From Fervidibacter canadensis (GTDB lineage Bacteria; Armatimonadota; Fervidibacteria; Fervidibacterales; Fervidibacteraceae): DNA of 64,000 nucleotides. This document shows, in pieces, positions 1-7,729 of this stretch. The translations under genes and the position numbers were made by a program. Location: positions 1 through 64,000 of the forward strand of contig JBGOEJ010000009.1 of the NCBI GenBank assembly GCA_041446545.1, written 5' to 3'. Positions within the stretch are counted from its first letter, which is position 1. The number at the start of each line of letters is the position of its first letter. The notes under the pieces were generated by a model. That model was not told where the DNA came from. It saw only the letters and a list, made by a program, of their open reading frames with translations, and made no database searches.

Positions 1-874
1 GCGGCTTTACGCTGATTGAATTGCTGGTGGTGATTGCGATTATCGCCATTTTGGCAGCCATCCTGTTCCCCGTCTTCAGTCAAGCCCGTGAAAAAGCCCG
101 CCAAGCCCAATGCATGAGTAATCTCCGAAACATCAGCATGAGCCTTGCCCAGTATAACAGCGATTACGACGAACGCTTTCCACCTTTAGAGATTACGACG
201 AACGCTTTCCACCTTTAGAGATGTGGATGGGGTGGACAGGTTGTCGCAACCTTTTCTACGAAGGTGGGACGATTTTCCGCATCGGTCCTAACCCAAGTGA
301 AACCTGCGATCCCTTCCAACGGTGGGCTCATCGGGTTCAGCCTTATTTGCGTAACCTTCCAATTTTTACTGACCCCAGTGGAGGCACAGCGATTATTGGT
401 CGCGCAGGTCCCTGTTGTGGTTACCCTGCTGTTTTCCCTTTCTTTGGGGGAGCATGGGGTTGGCGATGGCATCCTGACTTCATTGGCACACGATTTAGTT
501 ACGGCTACAACCAACTCCTTGCCGCTCACACAGGGAATGCGGGAACCCTCGCAAAGATTGAGCGCCCCGCTGATATCCTACTCGTTTCTGACTCCGCTCA
601 CAAAGATGCTGTCCCTGAACAAGTCGTCTTCTGGGGGCAAATCCATCCCGCTTACAATGTGGACATCTTTGTCGTCCCCCGCATCATTTGGGCGAACATT
701 TGCGCTGCCGGATGTAACCCGCCAAGACGCATAGAAGGTAATACCCGCCACCATTTGGGATCAATCATCTCCTTTGCCGACGGACATACAAAATTCCTGC
801 AACACAACACGATTTGGTCTAACGGGCGAAAACTGGCAGGGGTTGACCAGTTGAACACCTTCCGCTTCCGATGA
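1..874 (+). pseudogene. DUF1559-type prepilin gene, 5'-truncated by the window and frameshifted
   Basis: The first frame, open from the window edge, begins with GFTLIELLVVIAIIAILAAI, a type IV prepilin signal whose peptidase would cut between G and F; the start codon lies upstream of the window. This frame ends at a stop at 216-218. The rest of the protein continues in another frame from 221 to 874 and contains conserved features of the family, including a C-terminal H-x9-DG motif (HHLGSIISFADG). The shift is caused exactly by a 29-bp tandem duplication at 162-219. With one copy removed, both halves join into a single frame of about 280 codons. So this is either a recently broken gene, a phase-variable one, or an assembly error. 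The intact relative is at 5158-5913. Confidence 0.8.
162..219 (+). repeat. Perfect 29-bp tandem duplication
   Basis: Two identical adjacent copies lie at 162-190 and 191-219, each beginning GATTACGACG and ending CCTTTAGA. Because 29 is not a multiple of three, the second copy shifts the prepilin reading frame and creates an in-frame TAG. Confidence 0.95.
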
Positions 875-1148
875 TAAGGGCTAGGGCTTACGCAGTTTGG
901 GGATTTAGCGGCAAAATAAGTGACCGCAAGGTGATGAGAAAATTCCCCAGCCTTCAAGGTTGGGGCAGGGGCTCGTGGGAGGTCCCCATTGCCCGTCCTC
1001 TGATGGCATGGTTGAGGGGTCTGCGGTGCGCCATCACGACGGGAAGTTGCGCAGTCAACTGCGTAACTCCTAAAGGGCAAATCGGTAGGGAGGGTGAGTT
1101 GTCGCAGGCTCACCCTCCCAATTTAGAAGGGCGTAGGGGGTGTCTTAG
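875..1148. other. Intergenic stretch rich in hairpins
   Basis: No convincing gene is seen here. The stretch contains a near-palindrome at 1045-1068 (AGTTGCGCAGT / ACTGCGTAACT) and a perfect 11-bp stem GGGAGGGTGAG at 1088-1098 pairing with 1109-1119 across a 10-base loop. The second hairpin is followed by AATTTAG and not by a T-run, so it is not a classical terminator, although it sits where termination of the prepilin transcript would be expected. Confidence 0.6.
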
Positions 1149-1337
1149 GTGCAACGGGAAATCCCGATGCCCGTAGCAGTGGTGATTGTTGTCCTCGTCC
1201 TGTTATTGGTTGTCGGCATTTATTGGTATTTCAGCCGCCCCAAAGGTGGGACGACAGAAAACATCCCAGAAATGGGCGGTCATCCTTCTGTTCCTCAAAA
1301 AACTGCCCCTCAACCTTCCCCTCCGTCTGCCCGATGA
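1149..1337 (+). CDS. Small single-pass membrane protein
   Basis: A 62-residue protein from a GTG at 1149; an in-frame ATG at 1167 is an equally good start and gives 56 residues. The N-terminus is one strongly hydrophobic segment (PVAVVIVVLVLLLVVGIYWY), followed by a short proline- and serine-rich tail. No family is recognised. It lies in the gap between the broken prepilin gene and the convergent heparinase-like gene. No clear ribosome binding site precedes either start, so it could be a chance frame, but the clean membrane segment directly after an ATG makes a real small membrane protein plausible. Confidence 0.45.
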   Translation: MQREIPMPVAVVIVVLVLLLVVGIYWYFSRPKGGTTENIPEMGGHPSVPQKTAPQPSPPSAR

Positions 1338-1358
1338 AGGTCAACCGAAGAAGGCTTT

Positions 1359-3206
1359 TTACCATGCAATTAAGGGAGGCGGAAGGGTGGGCAGAGAAGT
1401 TGGAGGTTGCCCTTGCAATGGCATGAAGGCGATGGTAATCCGCACTGAACCGATGGCTTTCAAGTGCACTGCCAACTTGCCGATGCCTTTGTTGGGGTTT
1501 TGACCAGATGGACGGGGTGAGGTCGGCAAAGGTTGGGCGTCCATGACGGCAAAGCAGGCATCCTTCGGCGACAAGAGCACGACTTGCAATTTCGCCGTCC
1601 CTTGCGTCAGCGTCGCCGTCTTTCCGTCTTCGCTCAGTTGCACTTGTGCGGGCGTGTGCATGAACCACCAAACATCGCCTGCCTGCTTGAGTGTCACTTC
1701 GTCTTGCACGACGACCTCTCGGCGTTTGCGATCCAACAAGATGCCTCGCATCACTTTCTCCGCTCCGTGCTTGGCGTAGGCGTTCGTCAAGTCGGCGATG
1801 GCAAAGGCACGATTGGGTTGAGAGACGAAGCGGACGATTTTCGCCTCGGCGCTTGGGTCTTGGTCGGGTTCTTGTGACGGGTTAATGACGAGTGTGTTGT
1901 GCCCTTCTGCCCGCAGGCGATAGTAAGTCCAACGCTGCCGCCCAAAATAGCCGGGCAAGTTGTAATTGTCTGCGCCCAAATCTACCGCCCACCGATGCCC
2001 CATCGCATCCAACACGAAAGTGCCGATGTCAAGGTGGCTGTGGTTGAACTTGTTGTCGCCCGCCTTGAAGCCGACGAAAATTGCGTTGCGGTCGTTCCAC
2101 GCCGTCCGCATCGTCACGACTTCCCCGTGGCGAAAGTATTTGTCCAGTGGCAGCCCTTCCGTTTGCGGGTCGTTGCCCTGCTTGTCAAACCAGAGCAAAT
2201 CCAACGGATGAGGCGATGCGGTGCTGCGAGCATACCATGCGTAAACGGGTCGGTTAAACTTGCGTGCCAGCCAAAACATTTGCGGTGCTCGTAGCGTCCC
2301 GTCGCTCCCGTCGGCGAAGTTGAAAGTCCGCCCTGTCGGTCCAGTGATGTAAATCGGGAACAAGCCTGTCTCGGCAAAGCCTTGCATTTGCGAAAGCCCG
2401 AAGTCTGTCCCAACTGCAGTCTCCAACGCCGCAAGAAAAACGCAGTTGTAACTTGTGGCGTAGTTCCAATAGCCCGGACCTTCACCCCATGCGCCATCAG
2501 GGGCAAATTCGCGCATCGGGATTTGGAGGGATTGAAGGGCATGGTTCAAAATCTCGCCGCACAAATCGGGCAATTCGTCCAACAACGCCAATGCCGCCAT
2601 CCCGATACCTCCGTTGCAAACCTGATTCCAGTTGTGCCGCGCCGTTGACCACCAGCGTTTCTCTCGGTAAACGCCGAGGGCAGGCTGCAAACCTTTCGTC
2701 ACCATTGCTTCCCGCAAAATTCGTCGCTGCTCATCCATCCAGTCGCTGAAGAGCCAGTCATAACCGATGGCGAAGGCGTGCGCCATTTCGGCGGTGTCCA
2801 AAAAGTGGCGGGGGTTCCAGTCGGGAAAATTTGCCGCCGCTTCCAACTCGCGCCATGCCCGTTCCAAGTAGCGTCGGTCACCGTCCAACCGATACAGCAA
2901 CGCCAAGGTGTAGGTGCGCAGCAAAACCCGACGGCTGGTCGCCAAAAGCCGCAAACCGTCGGGGATTTCGTAGCGGGACGGCGGCTCTTGACAGAGGCGG
3001 TCTGCCTGACTTTTCAGTCGCTGGTAAAACTCACGGGCTTGCTCGTCGGTTTGAACGAGTTGGCGCAAGCGCTCAAAATCTGCCGTCGTCACCAGCAATC
3101 GGGGATGCTCCTTGCGAACTTTCGCCAACCAATCTTGCGGCGTCCAAACTGTCACGCCCAAGGCTAACGCCCAAATGCCCATCAACCCAATCCAACCGTT
3201 CATCAT
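1359..3206 (-). CDS. Heparinase II/III family polysaccharide lyase
   Basis: A 615-residue protein with an N-terminal hydrophobic export signal (MMNGWIGLMGIWALALGVTV). The first half is an alpha-helical toroid region typical of alginate/heparin lyases, starting HPRLLVTTADFERLRQLV. The second half is the heparinase II/III beta-domain with the NHSHLDIGTFVLDAMG signature at about residues 386-400, holding the conserved His-x-His-x-x-Asp. The enzyme would cleave uronic-acid polysaccharides by beta-elimination outside the cytoplasm. AAGGAGG lies just upstream of the ATG at 3206. It is divergent from a sugar-binding protein gene at 3319, so the two may serve polysaccharide use together. The exact substrate cannot be told. 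Confidence 0.85.
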   Translation of the reverse strand: MMNGWIGLMGIWALALGVTVWTPQDWLAKVRKEHPRLLVTTADFERLRQLVQTDEQAREFYQRLKSQADRLCQEPPSRYEIPDGLRLLATSRRVLLRTYTLALLYRLDGDRRYLERAWRELEAAANFPDWNPRHFLDTAEMAHAFAIGYDWLFSDWMDEQRRILREAMVTKGLQPALGVYREKRWWSTARHNWNQVCNGGIGMAALALLDELPDLCGEILNHALQSLQIPMREFAPDGAWGEGPGYWNYATSYNCVFLAALETAVGTDFGLSQMQGFAETGLFPIYITGPTGRTFNFADGSDGTLRAPQMFWLARKFNRPVYAWYARSTASPHPLDLLWFDKQGNDPQTEGLPLDKYFRHGEVVTMRTAWNDRNAIFVGFKAGDNKFNHSHLDIGTFVLDAMGHRWAVDLGADNYNLPGYFGRQRWTYYRLRAEGHNTLVINPSQEPDQDPSAEAKIVRFVSQPNRAFAIADLTNAYAKHGAEKVMRGILLDRKRREVVVQDEVTLKQAGDVWWFMHTPAQVQLSEDGKTATLTQGTAKLQVVLLSPKDACFAVMDAQPLPTSPRPSGQNPNKGIGKLAVHLKAIGSVRITIAFMPLQGQPPTSLPTLPPPLIAW

Positions 3207-3318
3207 TGCAACCTCCTTCCCCCTTCATCTCGCCACCAACTTTGACGCACCCAAATTTGCATCGCTTTGCGAGTGGGCAAAATTGAAGCGGGCAAATTCA
3301 AGGGGAAGGTGATGACCG

Positions 3319-4266
3319 ATGCGAGGCGTCTTGGCGATTGGGTTGGCGTGGCTTTGGCTGATGACAAGTGCGCCGACGAAGCCTTATCGCATCGCTGTCG
3401 TCCCGATGACCAATTCCCACGCTTTCTTCCTGACGATTAAAGCGGGAGCAGAGAAAGCGGGCAAGGAATTGGGGGCGCAAATTCTTTGGCGCGGTCCGAA
3501 CGACGAGACGGATGTCGCTGGGCAGATCGCCATCGTGGAGAACTTCATCGCTCAAAAAGTGGACGCCCTTGTCTTGGCACCATGCGAACGCAAAGCATTG
3601 GTGTCTGTCGCACAAAAGGCGCAACGACAGGGCATTCCCGTCATCGTCGTGGACTCCGCCCTTGAGCCCAACATCGCCGATGCTTTCATCGCCACCGACA
3701 ATTTCAAGGGCGGTCAAATTGCGGGCGAAGTGTTGGCGGGACTAATCGGCAAAGCGGGCAAGGTCGGCATCGTGCAGGCAATCCCCGGCGCCGCCAGCGT
3801 GCAGGAACGGGAACGAGGTTTTCGGGCAGCGTTGAAAAAGTTCCCGAAGGTGCGCATCGCTTCGGTGCTGTATGGGCAAAGCAGCGTGGCGACGGCGATG
3901 CAAGCGGCAGAAAACATGCTGACGGCACATCCCGATTTGAGGGGCATCTTCGCCGTCAATGAGATTTCAGGCGTCGGGACGGCGCAAGTGTTGCGCCTTC
4001 GCAGGTTAGCGGGCAAGGTGAAGTTGGTAGCCTTTGACGCCTCTGACACTGAAATCAAGGCACTGCAAGATGGCATCATCCAAGCCCTCATCGTCCAAAA
4101 TCCCTTCCGCATGGGCTACGAAGGCGTTCGCTACGCCGTGATGAAGTTGCAGGGCAAGCCTATCCCTAAGCGCGTGGACACGGGTGTGACGGTCGTGACA
4201 CGGCGCAACTTCCGTGAACCCATCATTCAACGGTTGCTGTTTCCGCTCCAAGCCCCCTTTAAGTAG
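3319..4266 (+). CDS. Periplasmic sugar-binding protein (RbsB-like)
   Basis: A 315-residue protein with a short N-terminal signal segment (MRGVLAIGLAWLWLMTSAPT). The rest matches the type 1 periplasmic-binding fold of ribose/xylose ABC importers: an opening strand YRIAVVPMTNSHAFF, a hinge motif VDALVLAPCERKAL, and IPVIVVDSALE, FIATDNFKGGQIAGE and GIFAVNEISGVGTAQ in the usual order. GGGGAAGGTGATG precedes the ATG, with a further possible start at 3311 out of frame. No ATPase or permease gene is adjacent, so either the importer components lie elsewhere or the protein is a sensory binding protein. It is divergent from the lyase at 1359-3206. Confidence 0.85.
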   Translation: MRGVLAIGLAWLWLMTSAPTKPYRIAVVPMTNSHAFFLTIKAGAEKAGKELGAQILWRGPNDETDVAGQIAIVENFIAQKVDALVLAPCERKALVSVAQKAQRQGIPVIVVDSALEPNIADAFIATDNFKGGQIAGEVLAGLIGKAGKVGIVQAIPGAASVQERERGFRAALKKFPKVRIASVLYGQSSVATAMQAAENMLTAHPDLRGIFAVNEISGVGTAQVLRLRRLAGKVKLVAFDASDTEIKALQDGIIQALIVQNPFRMGYEGVRYAVMKLQGKPIPKRVDTGVTVVTRRNFREPIIQRLLFPLQAPFK

Positions 4267-4354
4267 GCTCAGCAGGACTTTCTCTTCCCGTCCTTCAGGC
4301 TAACTTTTTCGCTCCCAATTTCGTAAAAGGCGATGGACGGGCAAACACAGAAGA

Positions 4355-4380
4355 AGCGTGGGTGTTGGGGCACCCACGCT
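4355..4380. repeat. Perfect 10-bp inverted repeat (hairpin)
   Basis: AGCGTGGGTG at 4355-4364 and CACCCACGCT at 4371-4380 form a perfect stem with a TTGGGG loop. It lies between the binding-protein gene and the beta-barrel gene. There is no following T-tract, so it is a weak terminator candidate or a transcript-stabilising hairpin. Its position argues against starting the downstream protein at the ATG at 4333. Confidence 0.7.
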
Positions 4381-4407
4381 CGCCACAAAAGGGAGTGTGC
4401 AGGGAAA

Positions 4408-5139
4408 ATGTCGCATCCACACTGTCGGCGAAAGCATAGCGTCACTGCTTGGTGGCGTCAAGTCGTGATGGCGAACCTTGTCGCTGCCATGCTCGCTTTT
4501 TTGCTGCCCTCCCATGCCTTCGCCCACAAGCGCAACTTTGTCTGGCAATACGGCGCGGCGACGGCGTTTCGGGGCGAACGGGAATACGAACCTTGGCTCA
4601 CTTGGAACGCCGAGACAAACGAAGGTGAGCACTTGACGGAATTTGAATTCGGCATCACCGAACGCTGGACGCTTTCGCCCTACCTGATCGCCCGCAAAGA
4701 GCAAGGGCGCAGTTGGCACTTGCAAGGTTGGAAACTGGCGAACCGCTTCGCCTTCAACCGCTTCCGCAGTAACCGTTGGCTCAGCGGGGCTTACTTGGAA
4801 GTCATCCGAGATGGTGGCGAGTGGGAGTTGGAGACGAAGGTGTTGCTGTCTCGCTACGGCAATGGACGCGTCTGGAACTTTGACCTGACAGCGGAACGGG
4901 AATTAGGCGGCGGGCACGAATGGGAGTTAGAGCCGCATCTCGGTTACAGCCAGCGCCTTTCCCGCTCGCTATGGCTTGGCTTGGAAGCCTTCGGCAACTT
5001 GCACGACCATCGTTATTGGCTTGGTCCTACTGTCGTTTTGGACGCCCACTACCGCACCCGTCTGCTTTTGGGTGTCGCCTTCGGGCTTAATCGCGGCGCT
5101 GACACCCAATTGCGTTTCATCGGCGGTTTTGAATTTTGA
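4408..5139 (+). CDS. Predicted outer-membrane beta-barrel protein
   Basis: From the ATG at 4408 this is a 243-residue protein. A hydrophobic signal (MANLVAAMLAFLLPSHAFA) starts about 20 residues in; an alternative start is the ATG at 4468, directly at the signal. After cleavage the sequence is a run of alternating hydrophobic and polar strands (FEFGITERWTLSPYLIARKE, WELEPHLGYSQRLSRSLWLG) and ends in Phe (FIGGFEF), the usual beta-signal for outer-membrane insertion. The N-terminal mature part starts HKRNFVWQYGAATAF. No specific family is certain; similar proteins are often annotated as hypothetical outer-membrane proteins. It is followed within 20 bases by a prepilin gene. Confidence 0.7.
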   Translation: MSHPHCRRKHSVTAWWRQVVMANLVAAMLAFLLPSHAFAHKRNFVWQYGAATAFRGEREYEPWLTWNAETNEGEHLTEFEFGITERWTLSPYLIARKEQGRSWHLQGWKLANRFAFNRFRSNRWLSGAYLEVIRDGGEWELETKVLLSRYGNGRVWNFDLTAERELGGGHEWELEPHLGYSQRLSRSLWLGLEAFGNLHDHRYWLGPTVVLDAHYRTRLLLGVAFGLNRGADTQLRFIGGFEF

Positions 5140-5157
5140 GCGAAAGGAGGCACTCCA

Positions 5158-5913
5158 ATGCGTCGGCGCGGGTTTACCCTCATTGAATTGCTGGTCGTAA
5201 TTGCGATTGTCGCCATTCTGGCGGCAATCCTGTTTCCCGTGTTCAGTCGTGCCCGTGAGAAGGCGCGGCAAGTTGCCTGCCTGAGCAATGTCCGTCAACA
5301 GGGCATGGCGATGGCGATGTATGTCAGCGACTGGGAAGCCTACCCGATGTATTCGTCGGGACCGTTCGCTCCCGACCCCAGCGGCTATCCGATGTATTTC
5401 CGCTGGTATGACCAAATCCACGCCTACACCCAAAACACCCAACTTTTTGTCTGTCCGACGGTGCCTCGCAAATTCGCTTTGGGGCAAGCGGGGCGTAACA
5501 TCGTCTACGGCTACAACTACCAGTATCTGGGCAACTCGCGGGCGAACTGTTGGAATGTGCCCGTGACCGAAAGCCAAATTCAAACGCCCGCTCACACCAT
5601 CGCCATCGCCGACAGTCGCGGGACAGGCACGCGCCCATGCGACAACGATGAGCCTACCGACCCAGATTTCGTCAACCTTGACTGCCTTTTCAATCACGGC
5701 TACAGCATTGACCCACCTGTTTTACCGCCTTGTCGTAGCGGTGGCGGACCAAATGCTCCAAGCAGCGGCGGGCGATGGAGTATCCCACACAACCGTCACT
5801 TTGATGGCGCCAATTTCGCCTTCTGCGATGGTCACGCCCAATGGATGCGGGTAGAGACAGTCATGCAGGATAACCGTTGGTGGAATGGGCGTTTCCCCGA
5901 CCCAGCACCGTGA
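5158..5913 (+). CDS. Prepilin-type protein with H-x9-DG motif (DUF1559-like)
   Basis: A 251-residue protein starting MRRRGFTLIELLVVIAIVAI, a class III (type IV prepilin) signal with cleavage expected between Gly5 and Phe6. This is followed by AREKARQVACLSNVRQQGMA, the conserved helix of DUF1559-type minor pilins. The C-terminal part carries HFDGANFAFCDG, the H-x9-DG element. AAAGGAGG lies 9 bases before the ATG. Such proteins are exported and assembled or retained at the cell surface via type IV pilus or type II secretion-like machinery; their individual roles are mostly unknown. It is an intact relative of the broken gene at the left edge of the window. Confidence 0.88.
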   Translation: MRRRGFTLIELLVVIAIVAILAAILFPVFSRAREKARQVACLSNVRQQGMAMAMYVSDWEAYPMYSSGPFAPDPSGYPMYFRWYDQIHAYTQNTQLFVCPTVPRKFALGQAGRNIVYGYNYQYLGNSRANCWNVPVTESQIQTPAHTIAIADSRGTGTRPCDNDEPTDPDFVNLDCLFNHGYSIDPPVLPPCRSGGGPNAPSSGGRWSIPHNRHFDGANFAFCDGHAQWMRVETVMQDNRWWNGRFPDPAP

Positions 5914-5962
5914 CGGCAGCGACTGGCGACTAACGATTGGCAACTTAGTGAACTTGGAGCGC

Positions 5963-5991
5963 TTGGCAATTTGCCATTGCTTTGGCAAAAT
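5963..5991 (+). promoter_or_regulatory. Candidate sigma-70-type promoter for proC-hisA
   Basis: TTGGCA at 5963-5968, a 17-base spacer, and CAAAAT at 5986-5991 lie 33 bases before the proC ATG. The geometry is right but the -10 box is imperfect. Confidence 0.4.
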
Positions 5992-6024
5992 GGTGGCGAG
6001 CCTGAAAGGGGAGCGTGAAGGGCG

Positions 6025-6855
6025 ATGGGCGAAGTCTTGAAGGGAAAACGGCTCGCTATTATCGGGTCAGGAGCGATGGGAACCGCTTTGATGCGTGGGT
6101 TGCTGCAAAGTGGGGCAATGGCTGCCGACCAAATTATTGCCGCCGACATTGACGAAGGGCGGTTGAGGGGTGCGGCGATGCTGGGCGTGGCGACGACGAC
6201 GGACAACAAATGGGCGGTGGCACAAAGCGACATCGTTTTGCTTTGTGTCAAGCCGCAGGTGATGGGCGAAGTGTTGGCGGACATCGCACCTGCCACTGAA
6301 CCCTATCGTCACTGCGTCATCTCCATCGCTGCTGGCGTTCCCATCGCCCAAATAGAAAGGCAACTGCCTGATGGCACACCCGTCGTGCGGGTGATGCCCA
6401 ACACGCCTGCGCAAGTGTTGGCGGGCGCCAGCGCCATCGCCTTGGGCAAACATGCCGGTGAACTGCACCAGCAAATTGCGCACGCCATCTTCCGCGCTGT
6501 CGGGCTCGTCGTAGATGTCCCTGAAAAGTTGCTGGATGCCGTGACGGCTCTTTCGGGAAGCGGACCAGCGTATGTCTTCGTGTTTGCCGAAGCGTTGGCG
6601 GATGCGGGTGTCAACTTGGGTTTGCCCCGCGACATCGCTTTGAAGTTGGCGGCGCAAACGCTGTTGGGTGCCGCTAAGATGCTGTCGGAAACGGGCAAGC
6701 ATCCCGGCGAACTCAAGGACATGGTGACTTCGCCAGGTGGGACGACCATCGCCGCATTACAAGTGTTGGAGCGTTGTGCCTTTCGCGGTGCTGTCATAGA
6801 TGCGGTCGCCGCAGCCTTCCAACGGGCAAAGGAGTTGGCGAAAGGGAGCGGGTGA
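6025..6855 (+). CDS. proC: Pyrroline-5-carboxylate reductase
   Basis: A 276-residue enzyme that reduces 1-pyrroline-5-carboxylate to proline with NAD(P)H, the last step of proline synthesis, in the cytoplasm. The N-terminal Rossmann motif is IIGSGAMGTALMRGLLQSG. The middle has VRVMPNTPAQV, and the C-terminal helical domain has the family signature around ALSGSGPAYVFVFAEALADAG with MVTSPGGTTIAALQ. Length is normal for the family. The ATG at 6025 follows GGGGAGCGTGAAGGGCG. It ends five bases before hisA, with which it is probably cotranscribed. Confidence 0.96.
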   Translation: MGEVLKGKRLAIIGSGAMGTALMRGLLQSGAMAADQIIAADIDEGRLRGAAMLGVATTTDNKWAVAQSDIVLLCVKPQVMGEVLADIAPATEPYRHCVISIAAGVPIAQIERQLPDGTPVVRVMPNTPAQVLAGASAIALGKHAGELHQQIAHAIFRAVGLVVDVPEKLLDAVTALSGSGPAYVFVFAEALADAGVNLGLPRDIALKLAAQTLLGAAKMLSETGKHPGELKDMVTSPGGTTIAALQVLERCAFRGAVIDAVAAAFQRAKELAKGSG

Positions 6856-6860
6856 CTTGC

Positions 6861-7595
6861 ATGGCGTTCATCCTTTTCCCAGCCATTGATTTGCTGAGGG
6901 GCAAAGTCGTGCGGTTGCAACAAGGGCGCTATGATGCCGTGACGGTTTACGGCGATGACCCGACGGAAGTAGCGAAGCGTTTTGAAGCCGAGGGCGCTGC
7001 TTGGTTGCACATCGTGGATTTGGACGGGGCACGGACGGGCGAATTGCGCAACCTTGACAAAATTGCTGCCATCCGTCAATCCGTCCGCTGCCACTTGCAA
7101 GTGGGCGGGGGCATTCGTTCGTTGCCTGCTATGGAGCAACTTTTTTGCCTCGGCGTTCAGCGCCTGGTCTTGGGCACGGCAGCCATCCGCCAACCGTTGC
7201 TCGCCTACGAAGCCGTCAAGCATTTCGGCGCCGACCGCATCGCCGTCGCCATTGATGTGCGGGAAGGCAGGGTGGCGGTGGAAGGTTGGACAACGATGGC
7301 GGGATTGTCGCCGTTGGAGGTCGGTAAGCGCTTGTGGGAATGCGGCATTTGCTGGTTCGTTTATACCGACATCACCCGCGATGGGATGCTGACAGCGCCC
7401 AACTTGGACGCCATCGCCAAGTTTGCCGAAAGGGTGCAAGCGTTTGTGATCGCCTCAGGCGGCGTGACGACCATAGAGCAAGTGCGCCAGTTGAAAGCCT
7501 TGGAGCCTCTGGGCGTCGTCGGTTGCATCATCGGACGGGCACTTTACGAAGGGATGCTCCGATTGTCAGACGCCCTGAAGGTCAGCAAAGCGTAG
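6861..7595 (+). CDS. hisA: HisA: ProFAR isomerase of histidine synthesis
   Basis: A 244-residue TIM-barrel enzyme that isomerises the phosphoribosylformimino-AICAR ribotide in histidine biosynthesis. The start at 6861 gives the usual FPAIDLLRGKVVRLQQGRYD N-terminus, with Asp9 as a catalytic residue. The phosphate-binding and second catalytic elements are seen as LQVGGGIRSL, VYTDITRDGM (catalytic Asp) and VIASGGVTTIEQV. The presence of both acidic catalytic residues and the QVGGGIR motif favours HisA over HisF. It lies just downstream of proC without other his genes, so the histidine pathway is scattered in this genome. Confidence 0.93.
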   Translation: MAFILFPAIDLLRGKVVRLQQGRYDAVTVYGDDPTEVAKRFEAEGAAWLHIVDLDGARTGELRNLDKIAAIRQSVRCHLQVGGGIRSLPAMEQLFCLGVQRLVLGTAAIRQPLLAYEAVKHFGADRIAVAIDVREGRVAVEGWTTMAGLSPLEVGKRLWECGICWFVYTDITRDGMLTAPNLDAIAKFAERVQAFVIASGGVTTIEQVRQLKALEPLGVVGCIIGRALYEGMLRLSDALKVSKA

Positions 7596-7663
7596 AACCT
7601 TTGCGGAGCCTTTGAGGATGCCCTCACTGCCTGGCTCAATTTCCGAACGCGCTCCTGACCTTC

Positions 7664-7692
7664 TTGACGCCGATATGGAGCGGAATTACAAT
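7664..7692 (+). promoter_or_regulatory. Sigma-70-type promoter for the DUF1549 operon
   Basis: TTGACG at 7664-7669 and TACAAT at 7687-7692 are separated by 17 bases. The expected start of transcription is near 7699, 31 bases before the ATG at 7730. This also shows that the longer reading frame beginning at 7664 is not the real start. Confidence 0.7.
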
Positions 7693-7729
7693 TTCGCCAG
7701 ACACTCACCGCCGTCAGGAGGCGGTCAGT

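Noticed and set aside
871..1176. Plus-strand reading frame after the broken prepilin
   Set aside because: It covers the hairpin region, has no ribosome binding site, and its residues have no recognisable pattern.
6309..7439. A 376-codon minus-strand frame opposite proC and hisA
   Set aside because: Shadow of two well-recognised genes.
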